A DNA stretch of 64,000 nt, taken from assembly GCA_916610825.1 (NCBI GenBank), contig OU744454.1:13904336-13968335 (forward strand), read 5' to 3'. The translations under genes and the position numbers were made by a program. The notes under the pieces are model-generated. The model made no database searches. It had not been told where the DNA came from and saw nothing but the letters and a program-made list of their open reading frames with translations. This DNA is from Haliclystus octoradiatus. Taxonomy: Eukaryota; Cnidaria; Staurozoa; Stauromedusae; Haliclystidae. Of the stretch, positions 49,427 to 61,000 are shown piece after piece (position 1 is the stretch's first letter; every line of letters begins with the position of its first letter).

Positions 49427-50085
49427 GCTCTCTTACGAAAATATGCTTAAAAATGACTCTTCAAAGTGCAACCCTTCCCATTACCTGCATTTTTGTATAT
49501 AACAACTTTGAAGTACGCTGATTTCGATTCCAAAGAGATCCCGGAATTTTTCTCATTAGTATGATACGATAATTGGATTTCAAAGTTGAAATTTCGTGCT
49601 TGATAAAAGCCGCCATTATGCGCGAAAAGCGACTGGGAACAATGGCTTTTCGCTCGTTTTCATAGCACAAGGCCTTGACATCGAAATTACCAGGTTTGTT
49701 TACAAACTTAAACAGATCAATTTAGCAATATAATTGATGCCATAACTTAGATTTACCAAATTTCCTTGTACATTTATACTTTTACAATGTTATTAAGTAG
49801 CCAAACTGATTAAAACAGCTACAACAATGAAACACGTCGCACGTTAAAGACAAACGAAAATTGAAAAGGTAAGCTTATATTACTTTTATTAACGCATTTC
49901 TAAATTTACCTCTCAGTGATTTTCAATTTAATAAAGTATACCATGGTTGATTATATCTATCAAAAAAATGTTCTCATGTTTGGATAGAAAAATGTAAACA
50001 TTGTAAACATGAAATTCAACTTAAGACATTCATACTAGCTATACTGCTTAATAAAAATAGCAAAATATGTTCCATAATATTATAA

Positions 50086-50670
50086 TCAATTACTGTTGAG
50101 GTCATCATTGTCTGAAATGTCTGAATCAGATTCAGGAGAAACACCATCATTTTCACAACTGCTTTCTGTAGAAATAAATATGTTTTCACAAGTAGTGCAT
50201 TTACATAACTCTGAACATTTCATGTTCGCCTCAGACAGCTGCATCTCTGTGTAGTGCACCCACTTTTACAGCCACAATGAACAAAGTATAGTAAGGATTC
50301 AGGTGCAGGTAAACCAGATAGCCATTTTACCCTTATTGATCCATTATCATTTGCATCCCAGCCTTGGCTGAGACAAGACGATGGATTGATTAGTCCTATG
50401 GTTGCATGACGCCAAATATATGCCTGGTAATTGCAGCGTTTTGCGTGGAGATGAAGAGCGTCTTGATTTGGAGGTAGCAGTTCTTCTGAAAATTTTCCAG
50501 ACTTGAAAATCACATACCTAAATGTGAAATCATAACACAGAATTAGCACTGTGGAAAATATCTTTTACTGCTTTTGTGCTTGAAAAACATTGATTAATAA
50601 TAGTATACCTTAAATCATTGACATCTGTATCTTCTTCATTCCCACCATAAAGAGCGCACACATACCTTTC
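50086..50670 (-). pseudogene. 3' exons of the foldback-borne transposon protein (left arm)
   Basis: Reads YVCALYGGNEEDTDVNDLR, intron, then RYVIFKSGKF..PPNQDALHLHAKRCNYQAYIW and a Cys-rich CXC (tesmin/TSO1-like) stretch (HCGCKSGCTTQRCSCL). Here one base is missing compared with the right arm, which shifts the frame into a stop at about 50220. The expected end codon lies at 50086-50088. The Copia element cuts the exon just upstream at 50670. Confidence 0.65.
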
Positions 50671-50877
50671 TGATGAAATAGACTTGTTTGTAATAAAACA
50701 ACGTTATTTATTGATGAGTAAACATAAGACATTTAGCCAACATGGCGGACATTAAAAAGTAAAAGTATAAAGCTAAAAAGACAAGAGCACATGTCATGAA
50801 CACTACTGCGCATGTGCAATAAACTAATTGTCACCACTATAACTATAACACGCAATTATACAATAGGCGTTTCATCA
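50671..50877 (-). repeat. Copia 3' LTR
   Basis: 207 bp, starting TGATGAAACGCC and ending TATTTCATCA when read on the minus strand. It differs from the other LTR at about three positions. Confidence 0.95.
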
Positions 50878-50884
50878 CTCCTTC

Positions 50885-53800
50885 TTAATTGTTTGTTTTT
50901 GTTAAGCCATATTGTTCACGTAAGATCTCGAACTGCTGTGCAGGAATTGGTTTTGTAAGGTTATCAGCAATCATGTCTTTCGTGTTGCAATACATTATTT
51001 CAATTTCTCCTTTTTCTTGCTTTTCTCTCGTGAAATGATACTTGGTAGCAACACGTTTGATTTTGGGATCGCTAACCGGATCACTTGATATTTTGATAGT
51101 TGATTGATTGTCTTCGAATACTACTGTGGCTTTATTCTGTTTTTCATGCAAATCTTCTAGCAAACGACGAAGCCACACACACTCCTGAACAGTAAAATAA
51201 ACAGTCATGTACTCTGCTTCTGCGGTAGACTGTGCAACGCAGGTTTGCTTTTTACTTTTCCATGAGATAGCACCACCGTTCTTCAGCAAAACATACCCGG
51301 AGGTTGATTTCCTGTCATCCAAATCTCCTGCAAAATCAGCATCAGAGTATGCAATTAAATTTGAGTTTCCTTCCAACTTGTAAAGTATGCCTAGTTGTTT
51401 TGTGCCTTGGATGTAACGAAAAATGCGCTTTACCATTGTCCAATGACCAGTTGTAGGATTAGAGGAATATTGTGCCAGCTTATGTACACTTTGTGATAAA
51501 TCGGGTCTTGTTCCAGCAGCAAGATACATCAAACTCCCGATGGCTGACTGGTACGTTTTGACATCAAATTTTTCATCATCCTCTGTTGCTTTCTTTGGTT
51601 TAGCCGTTGTCTCCATAGGGGTAGCTACTGGATGACAATTTTCCATTTTGAATCTTTCAAGAACATTGTTGGCGTATTTTTCTTGTCCAATCCATACAGC
51701 ACCATTAGATTGGTGAACTTTGACACCTAAGAAGTAATGAAGGTGTCCCATATCTTTTACTGTGAATTTCTTTTTTAATAAATCCTTGGCTTTGATTATT
51801 ACTGATGATTTCTTTGATGCAATGATGATATCATCAACATAAACAGCGAGAAATACCAAATCACCATTAACTTTTCCAATGTAGATACACGGATCTGCTG
51901 AAGACTGAACAAATCGCATGTTTGTAAGTTGGTTATTTAGAACTTCGTTCCAACATCGAGGTGATTGCTTTAAGCCATAGAGCGATCGCTTCAACTTGCA
52001 CACAAGGTTTTCTTCTCCAGGTTTAACAAAGCCATCTGGTTGCTTCATGAATATTTCTTCATCAATTTGGCCATTTAAAAAGGCTGTTTCCACATCCATT
52101 TGGTGAAGTTCCATGTCGTACTGTACTGCCATACTGATCAGAGTGCGAATTGATTCCCAACGAACAACAGGAGCAAACACTTGGAAGTAATCTTCTCCAA
52201 ATACTTGATTGTAGCCTTGTGCAACCAGACGTGCTTTATATCTTTCAATGTTTCCCGCTTCATCATGCTTGACTTTGAACACCCATCGACTCCCTATCAC
52301 ATTTTTGTCTTTTGGCGGTAACACTAACTCCCAAGTTTGATGCTCCAATAGTGAATTATACTCCTTTTGTGCGGCTGCCTGCCAGTACTCTTTTGACACA
52401 GAATTGATAGCTTGCTTCCAAGTCTTAGGTTCATCGACCTGGATGTCAGTTAATGTACTTGAGGCATTTACCCATTCACCATATCTATCAGGACTAACAC
52501 CTTGAGTCGCGCGGTCTGAACGTCGTTGAACTGGTTCCTCGATGGCATCATTGTTCTGTAAGTTCCCCTCGTTGTGGTCTTCAACGGGTAACTGTTCTTC
52601 TTCATCTTCTTCCTCGTCAGCAGTGACATGCAGTGTCTCAGCACTTGTCTGATCTTCCTCTGATGCTCTTTGACCAGGAAAGGTAAATTCATTGAAGATA
52701 ACATCTCTTCTGACGATCAGCATCCGACGATCCAAACTCCAGAGGCGATATGCTTTTGAGCAAGTACTATACCCAAAAAATATACATTTTTCAGTCTTCT
52801 TGTCTAATTTCTTTCGTTGTTTTTTTGGAATATGAGCATAACAAATACAACCAAATACTCTCAAGTGTTTTACAGAAGGCTTTGTTCCCCACCAGGCTTC
52901 ATATGGTGTTTGATTATCAAGAGATATGGTAGGACTTCTGTTTTTTAGGTATGTTGCGTTTGCAATAGCTTCTGCCCACCATTTCTTCGCCAATCAAGAA
53001 TTTCCAAGAATGGCACGCACCTTTTCTACCAAGGTTCGATTTAACCTTTCTGCGACTCCGTTTTGTGGACTTCCATCTGCCGTTGATAGTTGATGTTGGA
53101 TTCCCTGTTTCTGAAAGAAATCTTTAAATTCTTTGGAGAGATATTCACCACCTCTGTCAGATCGAATACTAATCACTTGTAAACCTGTTGCACGCTCTAC
53201 CTTCAATCCAGTTGACCTTTCTAACATTTTAACCAGATCCTTAAACTTGTTAAACACCTCTGATTTATGTTGCAGGAATCTAACCCAGGAAAAACGAGTG
53301 AAATCATCTGTGAAGGTTACAAAGTACTTATGGCCACCATTTAATTGAGGGGTGATAGGACCACACACATCAGTGTGAATTAGTTCTAGTTGACGTGATG
53401 CGCGTGTATCTGAACGTAAAGGATAAGGCAGTTGATGAGATTTACCCTCAACACAAGGTTCACAGAATGACAAGCTGCTGTTGTCTATGTCCATGCCGCT
53501 AACCATATCTTTTGCTTTCAATTTTTTAAGATTTTGCTCTTCTAAATGCCCAAAGCGTTGGTGCCACAAGTCAATAGATGTGAGAGCAGTACTTGATACC
53601 TTTTTAATTGTCTCCGTGTTTTTATTAAAATCACAATTTAATGTGTAAACTCCTGCATAAGCCGATCCAGTTGCAAGTATATTGCTATCATTGTCATTGA
53701 CCCACGCTCTGTCCTGTCCAAGTGTGATTGTTTTCATACCATCTGCTGTGGCTGCTCGAACCGAGAATAATGTATATTTCATCTTCGGAACATACAAACA

Positions 53801-54910
53801 GTTGCTCATGGTAGCAGGACGCTGGTATCCTTCATTATCAATAAGCTGTAATGATATTGTTCCTATAGCAGTACCAAGTAGTATTGAGCCATCACCTAAA
53901 ATAACGTTCTCAGGTACATCAATATTTGGAATTTTGCTAAAAAGCTCCTTCTGCCCTGAAATGTGTCTAGAGGCTCCAGAATCCATGACAACTATCGGCT
54001 TTACAGTCTTTATAGAAGATGAAATAAAGCTCACATTTGATTTAGGCTGACTGACATAATTGGAATAAAAAGCACCTCCAGTTTGATCTTCTTTCTTCTT
54101 GTTCAGGTAAGTAGGACATTCCCTCTTCACGTGACCCTCTCCGCCACATCCATAACATCTTAAAGTCTGCTATTTACTTTTCCGTCCTTGAAAACCAGTC
54201 TTCTTTGAACCACTTGAAAAATAGGCTGCCTCTGGTTCTTCTTCCTCTTTTAGGGCACTGCGTTTAAAATTTTCAACAAAATCTACAAGTTGCTTCATTG
54301 ATAGTGTCCCTGCTGCAAGCTGTGTAGTTAAAGAAGTATATAACGGCTTGTATGAGTCTGGTAGTAATGCAAGTGTTGTCATACATTGTTGTTTTTCAGG
54401 AATAGCCTCTCCGATAACAGATAGTTGTTCATATAAACTCAAGCGCTTTCTCAACCAAACTCCAGGCTCTTGCTTTTCTGACAGAGTTAGTTTTACAAGC
54501 TGTTGCTGAATATTAAAAATGTTAAATGCTAATTTTGACTCAAAATGTTCAATCGGACTTTTCCACACAACGTGAGGATCACTTGGGCGACTTGGTATCA
54601 GATGATTAAGTTTTTCTGAAATTGCAGGAACAAGTAATCCAATAGCTTTTGCCTGCTTCTTTTTAAAAATAACCTTCTCTTTCTGATAATTTGCAACTGC
54701 AGCTTCACTTGCATCATCTGGAGCAGCATCTGGTAAAACTTCAGAACCATCCACAACTCCCCACAGATCATCTTTAAGTAAAACAGCAAAGATAACTTTG
54801 TTACAATATGCCCAATTACTGTCTATTAAAAGAGGAACAGCTGTTCTACTACTATGTTCAGCCATGATGTATAGGCCTAACCACAAATCCAGTTCACTAT
54901 AATTGATCAA
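50885..54910 (-). pseudogene. Copia gag-pol polyprotein with two in-frame stops
   Basis: One frame runs the whole way, broken only by TAG at 54170-54172 and TGA at 52994-52996. The likely start is the ATG at 54865 (MAEHSSRTAVPLL). Domains in order: gag (UBN2-like), CCHC knuckle (CYGCGGEGHVKREC, directly after the TAG), aspartic protease (MDSGASRHIS), pre-integrase (LWHQRFGHLEE) and integrase. The integrase has its Asp/Asp/Glu in HTDVCGP, SDRGGEY and NGVAERLNRT, and the TGA falls shortly after. Reverse transcriptase (FLAVYVDDIIIAS, intact YVDD) and RNase H (YSDADFAGDLDDRKST) follow. The pol order IN-RT-RH is the Copia order. The TAG sits between gag and the knuckle. It could be a mutation or a readthrough site; the TGA inside integrase is more simply a mutation. 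Confidence 0.9.
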
Positions 54911-55040
54911 ACTTTCTGATCACTGCAATATTCGGAAATGTAAAACTACAATATTATACTACTTTAAAACCTTTAAACATTCTTCTTAAAAACCAATAAA
55001 TAAACCAAGAATAGCATTAACATGTTCTGGGCCCATAACC

Positions 55041-55247
55041 TGATGAAATAGACTTGTTTGTAATAAAACAACGTTATTTATTGATGAGTAAACATAAGAC
55101 ATTTAGCCATCATGGCGGACATTAAAAAGTAAAAGTATAAAGCTAAAAAGACAAGAGCACATGTCATGAACACTACTGCGCATGTGCAATAAGCTAATTG
55201 TCACCACTATAACTATAACACGCAATTATACAATAGGTGTTTCATCA
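55041..55247 (-). repeat. Copia 5' LTR
   Basis: 207 bp, followed on the minus strand by the primer-binding site. It differs at three sites from the 3' LTR, which points to a recent insertion. Confidence 0.95.
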
Positions 55248-55252
55248 CTTTC

Positions 55253-55808
55253 AAGACCAGATAGGAGTTCCCTTGAGCAAATTTTGTGTTTTCTTAGCAA
55301 AACAAACCACTCAAGGTATTGTTCGTTTGACTGGAGTACTTTAAATGATGTTTTTTCCCTTTGCCATAAAAGGAACTAGTGCTGTCACATCCTGCATTAG
55401 AGAAAAATAAAGATATAAAATCTTGAAAAACATCCAACCTTGCAATAATTTTACTCTAAAGCCATAAGAATCAGCTATTTTTACCTGTAAATGCATGAAA
55501 GCCAAGCATAGCGTCACACCATATTCCCCCCAGTGGGTAGAAATTTGTTTTATATCAAGAATTCGTTTTTTATTAACTAATCCAGTCGAAAATAATAAAT
55601 TTGCATCAACATTTTTTTGTGCCGCAATAAGAATTATCAAAACATCTGTATCAGGAGAAGAGATGATGACGTTGCTTGATGATGATACTGCATCTTTTGC
55701 ATGAAGTGCCATCCTGGTATCTGCTTCTTCATGGTCAGAATACAAGCTGTCAATCAAAGCTGTGCTGACTCCTTCAAGTCTTGGTGTAAGCTTATAACAT
55801 GTCATCAT
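55253..55808 (-). pseudogene. Foldback-borne transposon protein, PIN/XPG-like part (loop and left arm)
   Basis: Reads YSDHEEADTRMALHAKDA, then IISSPDTDVLIILIAAQ, then LCLAFMHLQ. After a GT..AG intron (about 55485 to 55398) it continues CDSTSSFYGKGKK, so the join gives HAFTGCDSTSSFYGKG. The acidic EADTR and SPDTDV motifs recall PIN/XPG-type nuclease folds. Proteins with this SPDTDV-HAFTGCD-CXC order are common uncharacterised entries in invertebrate genomes. I suspect an Academ-like DNA transposon product but cannot confirm it. The frame ends where Copia inserted. Confidence 0.55.
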
Positions 55809-56806
55809 ATCTTCTCCTGATACAGATGTTTTGATAATTCTTATTGCGTCACAAAAAAATGTTGATGCAATTTATTATTTTCGACTGGATTAGTTAATAA
55901 AAAACGAATTCTTGATATAAAACAAATTTCTACCAACTGGGGGGAATATGGTGTGACGCTATGCTTGGCTTTCATGCATTTACAGGTAGAAAATAGCTGA
56001 TTCTTATGGCTTTAGAGTAAAATTATTGCAAGGTTGGATGTTTTTCAAGATTTTATATCTTTATTTTTCTCTAATGCAGGATGTGACAGCACTAGTTCCT
56101 TTTATGGCAAAGGGAAAAAACATCATTTAAAGTACTCCAGTCAAACGAACAATACCTTTGAGTGGTTTGTTTTGCTAGGAAAACACAAAATTTGCTCAAG
56201 GGAACTCCTATCTGGTCTTGAAAGGTATGTGTGCGCTCTTTATGGTGGGAATGAAGAAGATACAGATGTCAATGATTTAAGGTATACTATTATTAATCAA
56301 TGTTTTTCAAGCACAAAAGCAGTAAAATATATTTTTCCACAGTGCTAATTCTGTGTTATTATTTCACATTTAGATATGTAATTTTCAAGTCTGCAAAATT
56401 TTCAGAAGAACTGCTACCTCCAAATCAAGACGCTCTTCATCTCCACGCAAAACGCTGCAATTACCAGGCATATATTTGGTGTCATGCAACCAGATGACTA
56501 ATCAATCAAACGTCTTGTCTCAGCCAAGGCTGGGATGCAAATGATAATGGATCAATAAGGGTAAAATGGCTATCTGGTTTACCTGCACCTGAATCCTTAC
56601 TATACTTTGTTCATTGTGGCTGTAAAAGTGGGTGCACTACACAGAGATGCAGCTGTCTGAAGGCGAACATGAAATGTTCAGAGTTATGTAAATGCACTAC
56701 TTGTGAAAACATATTTATTTCTACAGAAAGAAGTTGTGAAAATGATGGTGTTTCTCCTGAATCTGATTCAGACATTTCAGACAATGATGACCTCAACAGT
56801 AATTGA
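55801..56806 (+). pseudogene. Inverted second copy of the same protein fragment (right arm)
   Basis: Same exons as the left arm on the plus strand: SPDTDVLIILIA at about 55813 (soon frameshifted), CDSTSSFYGKGKKHH at about 56071, YVCALYGGNEEDTDVNDLR, PPNQDALHLHAKRCNYQ, and the CXC stretch CSCLKANMKCSELCKC. The end codon is at 56804-56806. A stop after YIWCHATR (about 56493-56498) breaks it where the left arm is open, while the CXC part is open here and broken there. Confidence 0.6.
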
Positions 56807-57465
56807 TTATAATATTATGGAACATATTTTGCTATTTTTATTAAGTAGTGTAGCTAGTATGAATGTCTTAAGTTGAATTTCATGTTTACAATGTTTACAT
56901 TTTTCTATCCAAACATGAGAACATTTTTTTGATAGATATAATCAACCATGGTATACTTTATTAAATTGAAAATCACTGAGAGGTAAATTTAGAAATGCGT
57001 TATTAAAAGTAATATAAGCTTACCTTTTCAATTTTCGTTTGTCTTTAACGTGCGACGTGTTTCATTGTTGTAGCTGTTTTAATCAGTTTGGCTACTTAAT
57101 AACATTGTAAAAGTATAAATGTACAAGGAAATTTGGTAAATCTAAGTTATGGCATCAATTATATTGCTAAATTGATCTGTTTAAGTTTGTAAACAAACCT
57201 GGTAATTTCGATGTCAAGGCCTCGTGTTATGAAAACGCGCGAAAAGCCATTGTTCCCAGTCGCTTTTCGCGCATAATGGCGGCTTTTAACAAGGACAAAA
57301 TTTCAACTTTGAAATCCAATTATCGTATTATACTAATGAGAAAAATCCCGGGATCTCTTTGGAATCGAAATCAGCGTACTTCAAAGTGGTTATATACAAA
57401 AATGCAGGTAATGGGAAGGGTTGCACTTCGAATAGTCATATTTTCGTAAGAGAGCCGGCGGTCTA

Positions 57466-57809
57466 AAATATGCGAGATTCTAAATGAGATTTTGTTCTAT
57501 TTCCAGGCTGCCTTTCGATTCGAAATATCAAGTAAGTGTCTCATGATCTCGATTGATGTTTTGGTTGGATTTGAATGGTATAATGCCCAGGAATTTTACT
57601 TTGTTTATCAAATTTGTGAAATTTATTCCAGAATTTAATCAAGGATCTACAAATGTCAGCAGTAAATAATTTCTCAATAGTCTAGCAAAGTGTTCATCAT
57701 TCATTCACCAAGCATTCAATTATTATAAAACCATTGAAAATTCTTCAGTACATTACACTGTAAAATTTTATATAAAGTATCGGAAAATAGTACAAACCTG
57801 ATAGAGGGC
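57466..57809. other. Spacer between foldback and gypsy element
   Basis: 344 bases of AT-rich unique-looking sequence. It ends in AGGGC, the left copy of the gypsy target duplication. Confidence 0.6.
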
Positions 57810-57966
57810 TGTGCTATTACAACTTATTTACATTACAATATTGATATACTTCCTGTAAACATAATCGTGTCATTTATAGTTTTAGTTTAGATTCTAATAT
57901 ACTGTTCTGTGATCAACAACGTTTATTCTCTCGTCTCAAGTTCTAGCTTATTCACATAATACTACA
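57810..57966 (+). repeat. Gypsy 5' LTR
   Basis: 157 bp, TG..CA ends, preceded by AGGGC. It should carry the promoter of the element. Confidence 0.96.
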
Positions 57967-58091
57967 TGGCGCTGCGATTATTCGAACTTTGGGATTGTTA
58001 TTGTTGATTTGTTATTTATACCTTCGTCTTCGTTTGGTATATTTATTGGTTCATATTTTTCATTCATCTTACTGTTCGTGTTGTTTACATT

Positions 58092-61000
58092 ATGCCAATG
58101 GAGACACGTCAGAATGAAAAAGCTTCCACAAGCACTGCTGGTGATGAAGAATTCTCTGATAATTCTGATTCTCATGATCCAATAATACCTTTGGCATCTT
58201 CTATTAATCTACCTTCAGGAGATATTCCGCCATGGTTTAACGCCATTTTACAGCAACAACAACAAGCTTTTACCGCCGCTCTGCAATCCGTCGCTAAAGC
58301 AACTTCAAAACACAGAAATAACGAATCTCACTCGGGTTCAGCCAAAAGAATGGACATACCAACATTAAAAAGTCCTTCGAAGATAACTATTGCCGATTTT
58401 CGTGATTGGGAAGAACGATTTTCAGGTTACGCTGCTGCGACACGTTTGTCAACAGACTGCAATCTCGCTGCTCGAAGAGGCATACTAAGATCTGCAATTC
58501 ACGACGATTGGTCAAAGTTGTGGACAGCCAAAGTAATCTTGGTCAACGATATCGATGATACAGACGCAATAATAGACAAATTTAGTCATTATCTTCGAGA
58601 TAAACGAAATCCACTGCTTGATCGAAAAGAATTTCACAACAGGGACCAACTTCCTGATGAGACGATAGATCAATACTACGCCGTTCTACGCACGCTTGAT
58701 GAAAGCTGTGGGTTTTCCCCTGAGTTAACATGCGAAACATGTCACGCAGACACAGGAATATCACAAAACATGCGGGACGAAAGACTGCGGGACCGTCTAA
58801 TATGTGGCCTCCGCGATGTTGACACGCAACAAAAAGTCCTGGCAGAAAAATTTTCTACGCTTACATTAAAGAAAACATTAGACATTTGTACATCTCACGA
58901 GGCAAGTAAGACAACACAAGACAAGTTAGCAACCTCTTCAACAATTAATGTCTCAGCAATCAAAAGCAAGAAGCCTTACAAGAAATCAGAAAAATCAAAT
59001 ACTGGTCGTCAAGACAACAACAGCTCTAATGAACATACACCTAAATGTTATTTTTGTGGCAAGCAAAAGCATTCAAGAGCCGAATGCCCAGCAAAAGAAG
59101 CTATATGTGGATTTTGTGACAAGTTAGGACACTATCAATCAGTTTGCAAAGCAAAAAAAAGATCATCACATCAACCAAATACTAACCATGTATATCTTAA
59201 TGCATTGTCAAATACAACTGATACAATCAAGCTACTAACTACACATGAACATGGACCCTCATACCTTCATTGGCTACCTGACACTGGTGCTGCATGTGAC
59301 GTCCTAAGTGTTCAACATTTAAAGGCATTAAACTGTGACCTTTTATTAAAGTTGAAGCCAGCTACTGATCAACTATTTACAGCTAATTCAACACCTCTAT
59401 CAACACTTGGTCGCTGTTCTCTGACAATCAAACTTAACAACAATCAATACACTGCTGACATTCATGTGGTGGACGCTGTCAATGCACCATTACTAAGCAA
59501 AAAAGGATGCATTGCGTTGGGTCTTATTCCTGAAAACTGGCCAGACTTATCAGCAGCTACTCCTGTCAACACTGTGTCTCTATTGGCAAGCACTGACCAA
59601 GAAGCTCATCACATCAATCTACCAACACAGCAATCTTCCAACGATGACGCCACACAACTTATAAAGGAATTCTCTTCTGTTTTCACTGACACAGGACCAC
59701 TACGGAAAATGGATGGCCCTGCAATGAAGATAGAGCTGACCGAAGACGCCACACCTACTCGCCAATACAAAGCGTATAATATACCGTTTAAGTGGCAGAA
59801 ATTGGTACAAGCACAACTAGATTCGATGATCACAAAGGACATCATAGAAAAAGTTCCTTTGAACGAATCACCACAATGGATTCACCCTATGGTTGTCGTT
59901 CCAAAGAAGAACTCTACAGAGCCAAGAATCACAGTTGATCTCACATCACTAAATCGGTTTGTCAAAAGACCTGGTTATCCATCACGCACACCACGAGATC
60001 TGATCGCCAACATCCCGCCTGGAATGAAATACTTCACTACCTTGGACGCCCGTCATGGCTACTGGCAAGTACCTCTGGCTACTGAATCAAGACCGCTCAC
60101 TACATTCATCACACCCTGGGGCTGTTACCGCTTTAGAAGGAATGTCATGGGTCTTATCAGCGCTGGCGATGAGCACAACCGACGTGGAGATGAAGCATTG
60201 GCTGGCATTGACAACCTACAGAAAGTGGTGGAAGACGTCATCATCTACGACAAAGACTATGACACACACATCAAACGAGTCAAAGACGTCTTAAAGAGAT
60301 GCTCTGATAATGGTATCACCTTGAATAAAAAGAAATTTCATTTTGCTCAATCATCTGCTGAATGGTGTGGGTATGTTATTACTTCAACTGGTTACACGTT
60401 AAATCCTCGCCTGGTTACTGCATTGACAGAATTTCCACAACCAACATCATTGACGCAACTACGCTCTTTCCTTGGTCTGGTACAACAGTTTGAATCATTT
60501 TCATCTGAAATTTCACAACTGGCAACACCACTACGAGCTCTACTGTCACCTTCAACATCTTTCTATTGGAATCAACTCCACCAAGATGCATTCAAAGGCC
60601 TCATCAATAAACTAACTAGTCCACGCATCCTTGCTCATTTCAATCCACAAGCTCAACTCCGACTTGAAACAGATGCTGCACAATCTAAAGGACTTGGCTA
60701 TGCTCTATGGTCCGAACAAGATGACAAAACTTGGCGCCTCCTACAATGTGGTTCACGCTTTGTCACTGATGCAGAGTCCCGCTACTCTGCTACTGAAATT
60801 GAATTGGCCGCAGTCGTTTGGGCAACCCAGAAGTGCAAAATGTTTTTACATGGGTCATCATTTAACCTAATTGTCGACCACAAGCCACTAATATCCATCC
60901 TCAATGACAAGCGTCTGCACCAAATTCCAAGTGCAAGAATCATTCGCCTCAAAGAAAAGTTATCATCATTTTCATTCACTGCTATCTGGCGTGCTGGTAC

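Larger units (their letters stand above)
50671..55247 (-). mobile_element. Ty1/Copia LTR retrotransposon, minus orientation
   Basis: LTRs of 207 bp at both ends (TG..CA) with 3 differences, flanked by the 5-base duplication CTTTC (50666-50670 and 55248-55252). The opposite arm of the host foldback keeps the empty site with one CTTTC. Next to the 5' LTR, on the minus strand, is GGTTATGGGCCCAG. This is complementary to the anticodon region of initiator tRNA-Met, so it looks like a Copia-type half-tRNA primer site. A purine-rich tract (AAGAAGGAG) precedes the 3' LTR. Confidence 0.95.
49427..57465. mobile_element. 8-kb giant foldback DNA element, split by a Copia insertion
   Basis: Termini TAGACCGCCGGCTCTCTTAC and its inverse GTAAGAGAGCCGGCGGTCTA. 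With the Copia element removed, the left arm is 49427-50670 plus 55253-55671 (1663 bp) and the right arm is 55801-57465 (1665 bp). They are inverse copies with minor differences around a loop of about 130 bp (55672-55800). The arms carry the 3' exons of a transposon protein. No convincing target duplication could be read because the left flank is a TA run. It is probably derived by inverted duplication of one end of a larger autonomous element. Confidence 0.85.
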
